From positions 1 to 52,676 of the forward strand of contig CAMJPL010000019.1 in NCBI GenBank assembly GCA_946407735.1: DNA of 52,676 bases, written 5' to 3'. The position numbers were made by a program, and so were the translations under genes. Source of the DNA: an uncultured Clostridia bacterium. Lineage in GTDB: Bacteria > Bacillota > Clostridia > Oscillospirales > CAG-272. The notes beneath the pieces were generated by a model. That model saw only the letters and a program-made list of their open reading frames with translations. It had not been told where the DNA came from and made no database searches. Positions 9,541 through 16,341 of the stretch are shown one piece after another (position 1 is the stretch's first letter; every line of letters starts with the position of its first letter).

Positions 9541-9709
9541 ATATCTTCACCCCTGCTGTTGTTACAAGGTTATTTCCTGCGGATAAATTTTCCTCCGCGG
9601 CGGAACCAAAGAGCCCGGCCGCCGTCATATGTCCCGGAAAACCGAAGGACATGCCGAAGGAGGCAAGGCCGATGTGATAACTGCGCTTTGCGGCGCATGT
9701 CGCCGCTAT
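9541..9709 (-). promoter_or_regulatory. Structured 5' leader of proC
   Basis: The predicted proC transcript has a leader of about 169 bases. Inverted repeats are visible at 9690-9695/9701-9706 (GCGGCG/CGCCGC), at 9629-9637/9642-9652 (ATGTCC-CGG / CCG-AA-GGACAT) and at 9579-9583/9594-9598 near the ribosome site. No U-rich terminator follows any of them. The rest of the 318-base gap between proC and hflK contains only the two divergent promoters. Confidence 0.4.
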
Positions 9710-9715
9710 TGTCTA

Positions 9716-9744
9716 ATTATACCTCAAATACTTGAACTCTGCAA
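9716..9744 (-). promoter_or_regulatory. Promoter of proC
   Basis: On the minus strand, TTGCAG (9744-9739) and TATAAT (9721-9716) are spaced by 17 bases, pointing toward proC. Confidence 0.7.
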
Positions 9745-9783
9745 TACGCATAGTTAAAATTTTTCGATATTTACCGGTCCGTA

Positions 9784-9812
9784 TTGACATGTTTTCATTT
9801 TGCGGGTATAAT
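9784..9812 (+). promoter_or_regulatory. Promoter of hflK-hflC
   Basis: A perfect TTGACA (9784-9789) and perfect TATAAT (9807-9812) are separated by exactly 17 bases. Transcription would start near 9819, leaving a 40-base leader before the hflK start. Confidence 0.88.
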
Positions 9813-9858
9813 ATTATTCGTAGAAACAAACGGAAGACAGGACACGGAGGAACGGAAA

Positions 9859-10881
9859 TTGGATTATAACGGCGGAAGCTACGGCTCCGGTGACACCGGG
9901 GGCGAAAAGAAATGGTACAAGGAGAAAAGGGACTTCAAAAAGTACCGCGGCCTCATCATAATCGGCGTGATCGCGGTCGTCGTCATAGCCCTGATCTCCT
10001 CGTGCTGGTACACCATCAACGACAAGCAGAAGGGCGTCATAACGACCTTCGGCAAGGTGACCGGCACCGTCGACGCCGGCATGCACTTCAAGCTGCCCTT
10101 CGGCATCCAGAGTGTGCAGAAGGTCGACGTGAACGTATATCAGAAGATCGAGATCGGCTACCGCACCGACACGAAGACCGGAGACAGCTACAGCGTCGTC
10201 GAGAACGAGAGCAAGATGATCACCGGCGACTACAACATCATCAACGTCGACTTCTTCGTCGAGTACCGCATCGCCGACCCGATCAAATACCTCTATTCGA
10301 GCGAGGCTCCCGAGACCATCCTGAAAAACCTGACTCAGAGCCAGATACGCAACGTGGTCGGCTCGGCCGACGTCGACGCGGCGCTTACGACCGGCAAGGC
10401 GGAGATACAGACCCGCATCTTCGACCTCGTGACCGACGAGCTGGCGAAATACGACATCGGTCTCACGCTGACCGACATAAAGATCCAGGACAGCGAGCCG
10501 CCGACGCAGGACGTCATCGAGGCGTTCAAGAACGTCGAGACGGCGAAGCAGGGCGCCGAGACGGCGATCAACCGCGCCAAGGCGTATCAGAACTCGCAGC
10601 TCCCGCTGGCTCAGGCCGAGGCGGACAAGCTGATCCAGAACGCCGAATATCTCAAGCAGAGCCGCATCAACGAGGCGACCCAGAAGATCGCGATGTTCAA
10701 CGCGATGTACAGCGAATATCAGCTGAACCCCGAAATAACGAAGATAAGAATGTATTACGAGGCGATCGAGAGCATCCTTCCGGACGTGAAGGTGTTCATC
10801 GACGTATCGGACGGCGGCGGCACGCAGAAGCTGCTCCCGCTGGACAGCCTCGTATCAGGGACCGAAAGGAGCGGTGAATAA
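9859..10881 (+). CDS. hflK: HflK, membrane SPFH/band-7 protein
   Basis: HflK pairs with HflC in a membrane complex that modulates the FtsH protease in well-studied bacteria. The protein (340 residues) has a short cytoplasmic N-terminus, one membrane segment at about residues 32-52, then an SPFH domain (GVITTFGKVTGTVDAGMHF) and a helical tail rich in Ala, Glu and Gln. I start it at TTG 9859 because GGAGG lies 8 bases upstream at 9846-9850; a longer in-frame reading would begin inside the promoter's -35 box. hflC follows after two bases, so the pair is an operon. No ftsH gene is in the window. Confidence 0.88.
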   Translation: MDYNGGSYGSGDTGGEKKWYKEKRDFKKYRGLIIIGVIAVVVIALISSCWYTINDKQKGVITTFGKVTGTVDAGMHFKLPFGIQSVQKVDVNVYQKIEIGYRTDTKTGDSYSVVENESKMITGDYNIINVDFFVEYRIADPIKYLYSSEAPETILKNLTQSQIRNVVGSADVDAALTTGKAEIQTRIFDLVTDELAKYDIGLTLTDIKIQDSEPPTQDVIEAFKNVETAKQGAETAINRAKAYQNSQLPLAQAEADKLIQNAEYLKQSRINEATQKIAMFNAMYSEYQLNPEITKIRMYYEAIESILPDVKVFIDVSDGGGTQKLLPLDSLVSGTERSGE

Positions 10882-10883
10882 TC

Positions 10884-11777
10884 ATGGCCGAAGCGAAAAA
10901 GAAAAGAACGGGCCTGATCGTGCTTCTTATAGCCGTCATCGCCGCGGTCATCGTCCTGTCGTCCTGCCTTTACACCGTGGCAGAGAACGAATACGCCTGC
11001 GTGGTTCGCTTCTCGAAGATAGTTTCCACCACGTCGACTGCCGGGCTGCACTTCAAGCTGCCCTTCGTTGACGAAATCCGGGTCTTCCCGAAGATGGCGA
11101 TGCTGTACGACATCCCGCCGTCCGAGGCCCTCACCGCCGATCAGAAGAACATGACGGTGGACATGTACGTGCTCTGGCGCATCGACGATCCGCTGCAGTT
11201 CTACCGCTCGATCGGCACGATATCCGAAGCCGAGCTGCGTCTCAACGCGATGACCTACAACTCGCTGAAAAACGTGATGGGCACCCTCTATCAGAGCGAC
11301 ATCATCAACATGGAGGACGGCTCCGAGCGCAACAACATCTATCAGAACATAGCGAAGAACGTGACCGAGATCGGCCGCAACTACGGCATCGGCGTTATCG
11401 ACGTGAAGGTGAAGCGCATCGACCTGCCCGAGGACAACGAGCAGGCCGTCTACTCGCGCATGATCTCCGACCGCAACCAGATCGCCGAGAAATACCGCGC
11501 CGACGGCGACTACGAGGCCCAGCTCATCACGAACGACACCGACAAGCAGGTGAACATCACCGTCTCCAACGCCCGCGCCGAGGCGGCGAAGATCGAGGCC
11601 GAAGGCGAGGCCGAGTACATGCGCATGCTGGCCGAGGCCTACGACACCGACGACAAGAAGGAATTCTACGAGTTCCAGCTTGCCCTCGAGGCCCTCAAGG
11701 CGACCCTCTCCGGCGACGAAAAGACCGTGATCCTCGACGCCGACAGCGCCCTCGGCAAGGCGCTGATGAACCCGTAA
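10884..11777 (+). CDS. hflC: HflC, membrane SPFH/band-7 protein
   Basis: This is the partner of HflK: an N-terminal membrane anchor (about residues 9-28), then an SPFH domain beginning YTVAENEYACVVRFSKIV with the typical GLHFKLPF segment. A charged helical region (NARAEAAKIEAEGEAEYM) follows, as in HflC proteins. At 297 residues it is close to normal. The ATG at 10884 comes two bases after the hflK stop, with GGAGCGG upstream. The predicted topology places most of the protein outside the cytoplasm, as in other HflC proteins. A large hairpin lies 25 bases after the stop. Confidence 0.88.
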   Translation: MAEAKKKRTGLIVLLIAVIAAVIVLSSCLYTVAENEYACVVRFSKIVSTTSTAGLHFKLPFVDEIRVFPKMAMLYDIPPSEALTADQKNMTVDMYVLWRIDDPLQFYRSIGTISEAELRLNAMTYNSLKNVMGTLYQSDIINMEDGSERNNIYQNIAKNVTEIGRNYGIGVIDVKVKRIDLPEDNEQAVYSRMISDRNQIAEKYRADGDYEAQLITNDTDKQVNITVSNARAEAAKIEAEGEAEYMRMLAEAYDTDDKKEFYEFQLALEALKATLSGDEKTVILDADSALGKALMNP

Positions 11778-11802
11778 AAGACGTTATTAAAGATAAACAA
11801 GA

Positions 11803-11842
11803 GGGCGGAAAACCCCTTTCTGAAGAAAGCGGTTTTCCGCCC
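11803..11842 (+). repeat. Long perfect hairpin, possible dispersed intergenic element
   Basis: A perfect 12-bp stem, GGGCGGAAAACC (11803-11814) with GGTTTTCCGCCC (11831-11842), encloses a second stem CTTTC/GAAAG (11816-11820, 11825-11829) with a TGAA loop. It is followed by CCCCTTGACC rather than a T run, so it is a weak terminator at best. It may end hflKC transcripts by another route or belong to a repeat family scattered in the genome. Confidence 0.55.
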
Positions 11843-11920
11843 CCTTGACCCCCACCTTTCCGCAAAGACTTTTACTACAAAACAATATCAGCAAAAAACA
11901 GCGAATTTGACAAGAAGGCA

Positions 11921-12583
11921 ATGAAGAATTTCTTCAGCCGGCTGATGGGGACTCCGGAAAAGCCCGACGTCCCGGTGCTGTCGCCGGAGGGGATCCGGCG
12001 GATATTCTCCGACATCCCGACGCTTCGCACGAACCGTCTCACCCTGCGCGGGATCGTCGAGAGCGACTGCATGGACATGTACGAATACTCCTGCCTGCAG
12101 TCGGTGACTCAGTATCTTCTCTGGTACCCGCATTCCGATCCCGGGTACACCCGCCGCTACATCGGCCGTCTGCGCGAGGAATACCGCGAAGGCAGGTTCT
12201 ACGACTGGGGGATAACCGTAAACGACGGCACAAGGAGCAAACTCATCGGCACCTGCGGCTTCACGCAGATCGACTGCGGCCAGAGGAGCGGCGAGATCGG
12301 ATATGTACTCAGCCCGTCGTACTGGGGGATGGGCATAGCGCCGGAGGCGGCGGCGAGGGTCGTGACCTTCGGCTTCGAGACGCTCGGCCTCAACCGCATC
12401 GAGGCGAGATACATGACGGGGAACTCGCGCAGCCGGCGGGTGATGGAGAAAATCGGCATGAAATACGAGGGGACGCACCGCCAGTCGATGTTCGTGAAGG
12501 GGGAATACCGCGATATCGGGGTATGCTCTATACTTAGCTCCGAATACGCGGCGCTTACCGGAAAAAATATACAAGCGAGGTAA
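11921..12583 (+). CDS. GNAT family N-acetyltransferase (RimJ/RimL-like)
   Basis: A 220-residue GNAT acetyltransferase of the type that modifies protein N-termini or small amines using acetyl-CoA. It shows TLRTNRLTLRGIVESDC at the start of the domain, GEIGYVLSPSYWGMGIAPEA as the acetyl-CoA-binding loop, and NSRSRRVMEKIGMKYEG near the end, all typical of the RimJ/RimL group. About 30 residues precede the domain. The ATG at 11921 follows AAGAAGG. It ends six bases before pyrB and is probably co-transcribed with it, but nothing in the sequence reveals its substrate. Confidence 0.85.
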   Translation: MKNFFSRLMGTPEKPDVPVLSPEGIRRIFSDIPTLRTNRLTLRGIVESDCMDMYEYSCLQSVTQYLLWYPHSDPGYTRRYIGRLREEYREGRFYDWGITVNDGTRSKLIGTCGFTQIDCGQRSGEIGYVLSPSYWGMGIAPEAAARVVTFGFETLGLNRIEARYMTGNSRSRRVMEKIGMKYEGTHRQSMFVKGEYRDIGVCSILSSEYAALTGKNIQAR

Positions 12584-12589
12584 AATCCG

Positions 12590-13663
12590 ATGCCTTTCCG
12601 TGATCTGATCGACTTTTCCGACATTCCCGCCGGCGAATGGGACGAGCTGTGCTCCCTCGCGCGGAGCATCAGGCGCAGCCCGCACCGCTATTCCAGCGCC
12701 TGCGCCGGAAAGATACTTGCGACGCTCTTCTACGAGCCGTCTACGCGCACTCAGCTGAGCTTCCAGGCGGCGATGCAGAAGCTCGGCGGCACCGTGATCG
12801 GCTTCTCCGACCCGAACGTCAGCTCGGTGTCGAAGGGAGAGACGCTGCGCGACACGATAAAGATCGTCTCCACCTACGCCGACGTGGCCGTGATGCGGAA
12901 TCCGGTAGAGGGCGCCGCCTACGCCGCCTCGCTCTACTGCCGCGTGCCGCTGATAAACGCCGGCGACGGCGGGCATCTGCACCCGACGCAGACCATGGCC
13001 GACATGTTCACGATAAGCGACGAGAAGGGCCGCTGCGACAATCTCAGCATCGGCATGTGCGGCGACCTCAAAAACGGGCGGACGGTGCATTCGCTCTCGA
13101 AGGCGCTGTCGTCCCACCATGGGAACACGTTTTATCTCATCTCCACCGCCGAGCTCGAGATGCCGGAGTTCTCGGTGCGTCTTCTGTCGTCCGGCGACAA
13201 CAGGGTCGTCTTCTGCCGCACGATCGACGAGTGCATAGACAAGCTCGACGTCCTGTACATGACCCGCATACAGCGCGAGCGCTTCGCCTCCGAGAGCGAT
13301 TACCGCTCTCAGGCCGGCATCTACGTCCTCGACAGCGACAAGATGAGCCGCGCAAAGAAGGATCTCATCGTGCTCCATCCCCTGCCGAAGGTCGACGAGA
13401 TCACGTACGAGGTCGACGACGACGAGAGGGCGAGATACTTCGAGCAGGCCGAGAACGCCCTTTACCTCCGCATGGCGCTGATCCTCACCCTATGCGAGAA
13501 CTATCCGCAGAAGACCGGCTTCCGCGAGATCCCGACCCGTCCCGCCGCGGCGAGATACTGCTCGAACCCGATGTGCGTCTCGAATCACGAGCGCTATCTG
13601 CCCGAGCTGACCTTTGAAAAGGACGGAAAGAGATACTGCCGCTACTGCGAGCACGAGTGCTGA
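12590..13663 (+). CDS. pyrB: Aspartate carbamoyltransferase with fused PyrI-like zinc domain
   Basis: This catalyses the first committed pyrimidine step, carbamoyl phosphate plus aspartate to carbamoyl aspartate. Catalytic-chain motifs are intact: FYEPSTRTQLSF (residues 47-58), SKGETL (81-86), HPTQT (131-135), GDLKNGRTVHSL (158-169), YMTRIQRER (223-231) and HPLPKVDEI (263-271). After the normal end near residue 306 there is a tail with C324-X4-C329-X20-C350-X2-C353. That spacing closely resembles the zinc-binding domain of the regulatory chain PyrI, while the PyrI nucleotide-binding domain is absent. The gene starts six bases after the acetyltransferase and is followed by a terminator. No other pyr genes are nearby. 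Confidence 0.95.
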   Translation: MPFRDLIDFSDIPAGEWDELCSLARSIRRSPHRYSSACAGKILATLFYEPSTRTQLSFQAAMQKLGGTVIGFSDPNVSSVSKGETLRDTIKIVSTYADVAVMRNPVEGAAYAASLYCRVPLINAGDGGHLHPTQTMADMFTISDEKGRCDNLSIGMCGDLKNGRTVHSLSKALSSHHGNTFYLISTAELEMPEFSVRLLSSGDNRVVFCRTIDECIDKLDVLYMTRIQRERFASESDYRSQAGIYVLDSDKMSRAKKDLIVLHPLPKVDEITYEVDDDERARYFEQAENALYLRMALILTLCENYPQKTGFREIPTRPAAARYCSNPMCVSNHERYLPELTFEKDGKRYCRYCEHEC

Positions 13664-13711
13664 CGGAAACGGAATATACGTTCGGCGCATCATAGAATGA
13701 AATAATGATGA

Positions 13712-13740
13712 ATCTCCCCCGTGAAAACCACGGGGGAGAT
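13712..13740. terminator. Bidirectional terminator between pyrB and the DUF4091 gene
   Basis: A perfect 12-bp stem (13712-13723 with 13729-13740, ATCTCCCCCGTG/CACGGGGGAGAT) closes on a 5-base loop. It lies between two converging genes and is flanked by T-rich sequence in both directions. Confidence 0.8.
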
Positions 13741-13771
13741 CGTATTATTCACAGCGCATCTCACGCCGCTC

Positions 13772-15322
13772 TCAGAGCGCGGAGACCTTCTCTATCAGCT
13801 TTCTTCTCGCCGCCTCGAACTTCACGGCGTCGTACTCGACTTCATTGAAGGACGTGAAGCATTCGGCGCATATCGCGTCGGCGGAGGCCTTGTCAGACTC
13901 CGAGAGCAGCTTGAGCAGCTCGTATTCCTCCTCGCCCTCGCGCTGCGCCTCGAGACGCAGGCTCATCCACGGCTCGCCGTCGCCGGGGTAGATGATATGC
14001 GTGTCGCCCGACGGCAGGAAGCAGACCGAGTCGGTGTTGTGATGCTCGGGGACGTTCGAGATATACGGGTTCTGCCTCGGCTGCCAGTCGGCGGCCGCCC
14101 AGTGCAGATATCCGGTCAGCCCGTAGCGGTAGTTGCCCCAGAAGATATACCGGCTCGACAGCAGCGGATAATCCATGAAGCGGTTGATGTATTTCCCGTA
14201 TCTCGGCACGCAGCAGACATAGTGCCACAGCTCGGTGCCGTGCGAGCGCATGTACTCGAACTCCTCCTTGTGCTGATCGTACTCGGAGTTCAGCGGGATG
14301 CAGACGTCGAGCGCGCCGAAGGTCGAGCTGTTCCAGCTCATGGCGTCGGCGAGTCGGATCGACGGCTCTACGCTCTTTATCATGCCGCAGAGGGCTCTGT
14401 ACTCGGTGGAATTTGCCGGGTTCGGCTCGTCGGCGACGCCCATGACGTAGTTTTTGTTCCAGCCGTGCCTGTCGAGCATTTCCTTTATCGCCGGAAGGTA
14501 CTGCTCGAGGTACTTATATCCCTCGAAGCTCATCGACGGGATCTCCCCGGCGAGCAGGATGGTCGGCTTCGACCAGCTCTGACGCCAGCCGATGCTCGGG
14601 CCGAAGAAGCGGTCGAAGCCGTGCTTCTCGTACCTTTCCATCTGCCTCTCCAGCCGCGACGGATCGAATTCCCAGCTTCCGTCGTCGTTTTTCTTTTTGT
14701 CGACTCCGCCGACGTACATCATGTTCTGTCTCGCCCTGCGGAGCATGGCCATGTATTTCTCGTCGAGAGCCTCCATCTCGGGAGTCCCGGCGGCGATGCC
14801 CTGATAGCGGGTGATGTAGCCGGTGGAATAGCCGTTTATAAGGCTGATCGAGGTGTCCGGGACGACGGCGCGGCAGACGTCGACGCACAGCGGGATCTCA
14901 GCTCTCTCGCCGCCGCACTCGATATCGACGCTGCCTGAGATCTTCCCGACGGGCGCGTCCTTCGGCACCGGGATCGAGACATACAGTCCCGCGGTATCGC
15001 CGGTCGTAAGAAGCTGACCGCTGAAAGGACGGGCGCAGTCATAGACATAGTACGGCGCCTTCCTCTCGGGGAAATGCGGCTCGAACTTCTCGGGATCGAG
15101 ATTGTGGTTCTTCTCGACATATACCGGCATCAGCGAGTATATCTCCCCCTCGGCGCCGGAGATCGAGACCTTCGCGAGCGCCGACTTTATGCCGCTCAGG
15201 ATGATCTGGCAGCAGGCGAAGCTCCCCCTCGCGGATATCAGCGATATCCCGCGCGACGAAGACGGATATTCCGTGATATCCGGATAGGTGAATTCGGCTG
15301 TTGAAACGACGGTGTAATTCAT
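13772..15322 (-). CDS. DUF4091 / GH123-like glycoside hydrolase
   Basis: A 516-residue protein with the DUF4091 layout: an N-terminal beta-sandwich (about residues 1-155), then a TIM-barrel-like region. It contains a VADEP motif near residue 280, where related GH123 enzymes have their catalytic Asp-Glu pair, and GYLHWAAADWQ further on. No signal peptide is visible, so it should act inside the cell on imported oligosaccharides. It is the last gene of a three-gene minus-strand operon, 23 bases after the CE2-like esterase. A start at 15322 is supported by GCGAGG upstream. The substrate is unknown; N-acetylhexosamine-containing glycans are one possibility by analogy with GH123. Confidence 0.85.
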   Translation of the reverse strand: MNYTVVSTAEFTYPDITEYPSSSRGISLISARGSFACCQIILSGIKSALAKVSISGAEGEIYSLMPVYVEKNHNLDPEKFEPHFPERKAPYYVYDCARPFSGQLLTTGDTAGLYVSIPVPKDAPVGKISGSVDIECGGERAEIPLCVDVCRAVVPDTSISLINGYSTGYITRYQGIAAGTPEMEALDEKYMAMLRRARQNMMYVGGVDKKKNDDGSWEFDPSRLERQMERYEKHGFDRFFGPSIGWRQSWSKPTILLAGEIPSMSFEGYKYLEQYLPAIKEMLDRHGWNKNYVMGVADEPNPANSTEYRALCGMIKSVEPSIRLADAMSWNSSTFGALDVCIPLNSEYDQHKEEFEYMRSHGTELWHYVCCVPRYGKYINRFMDYPLLSSRYIFWGNYRYGLTGYLHWAAADWQPRQNPYISNVPEHHNTDSVCFLPSGDTHIIYPGDGEPWMSLRLEAQREGEEEYELLKLLSESDKASADAICAECFTSFNEVEYDAVKFEAARRKLIEKVSAL

Positions 15323-15345
15323 GGTGTTTGCCTCGCTTTCCGAGT

Positions 15346-16341
15346 TTATTTCAGTATCGTCTCTCTGATGTAATCCGCCAGCTGTTCGGCGAAGCGGCGG
15401 TGATAATGATGATCGGGATGCCCGTTCGACCCGAATTCGTCCGATCTCATCGGAACAGCCCGGAGATAGCGGACCCTTTCGTCCGACGCTGAGATATCCT
15501 TTACCATATTTTCAAGGGTGTCGCAGTAGACATCGTTGCAGATCCCGTAGTCCCAGATGATGTGCGCCGACGGGTAGGCGGCCCGTATCTGAGAGTTGAA
15601 CGCCCGGCATCCTAAATCGAACTCCGGCTTTGAGACGCCGCCGCTGTTGTCGTTCGTCCCGGCTGTGACGACGACGATGTCAGGCACCCACGACGAGTGG
15701 TCGTAATCCTCGCCGCCGGATTTCAGCGTCCGGCGGAAGAACAGCGGCATCGGAGTGCCGGTCTCGCCGTTGCAGTTCTTTATTATCCCCTGCCCTGAGA
15801 TGCAGGTGTACCGCCCCGACGCGCCTAAAAGCTCGGACGTCATGAAAGCGTACGCCATCGTCACATCCTCCTCGTAGGCGAAATAGGTCCTGTGATGCGG
15901 CCCGCCGAGTGCGCCGTACCCGCAGGTGAGCGAGTCGCCGATATACTCGATCTTAAGCGGCTTCTCCTTTGGCGGCCCGCACAGAGCCGCGTTTTCGCCG
16001 TACAGCTCTATCTCGGAGAAGGTGACGACCCCGCCGTGACCGGATGACAGGATTACTGTTATCTCACTCTCCCCGCCGCCGAGATCCTCGATGACGATCT
16101 TCTCGTTCCCGGTCGATACCGCCTGCTTGAACGCCGGTCTGCCGCCGATATAGATCCGCAGGTACGACGGAGTTTCACTGTCATATCCGCCGAGCCCTAT
16201 CACCGCCCTGTCCGCTTTCACGTTCACGGAAAAGCCGGCTCCCGACCAGTCGGTCGAAAGTCCTCTCTCATCGAGTACGCTCCTGCCGACAGGCAGGATA
16301 TGCCGCCCGATCTCAGACAGCCTTGCGCAGTAATACATCAT
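15346..16341 (-). CDS. SGNH/GDSL esterase, CE2-like acetyl esterase
   Basis: A 331-residue two-domain esterase. The N-terminal part (about residues 1-120) is a beta-rich jelly-roll of the type found in CE2 deacetylases. The C-terminal SGNH domain has the nucleophile motif YIGDSLTCGYGA, an oxyanion-type GTNDN motif and a terminal GHPDHHYHRRFAEQ that supplies the histidine. No signal peptide is visible, so it probably removes acetyl groups from imported sugars in the cytoplasm. Its ATG overlaps the stop of the upstream binding-protein gene by four bases (ATGA), indicating translational coupling, and the DUF4091 enzyme follows. Confidence 0.87.
   Translation of the reverse strand: MMYYCARLSEIGRHILPVGRSVLDERGLSTDWSGAGFSVNVKADRAVIGLGGYDSETPSYLRIYIGGRPAFKQAVSTGNEKIVIEDLGGGESEITVILSSGHGGVVTFSEIELYGENAALCGPPKEKPLKIEYIGDSLTCGYGALGGPHHRTYFAYEEDVTMAYAFMTSELLGASGRYTCISGQGIIKNCNGETGTPMPLFFRRTLKSGGEDYDHSSWVPDIVVVTAGTNDNSGGVSKPEFDLGCRAFNSQIRAAYPSAHIIWDYGICNDVYCDTLENMVKDISASDERVRYLRAVPMRSDEFGSNGHPDHHYHRRFAEQLADYIRETILK

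Noticed and set aside
9541..9709. The proC leader as a T-box riboswitch
   Set aside because: A TGGTTCCGC stretch is only a loose match to the T-box sequence, and no specifier stem or terminator was seen.
9784..9858. A start for hflK at 9784
   Set aside because: That codon is part of the -35 box of a near-perfect promoter; the TTG at 9859 has a well-placed GGAGG.
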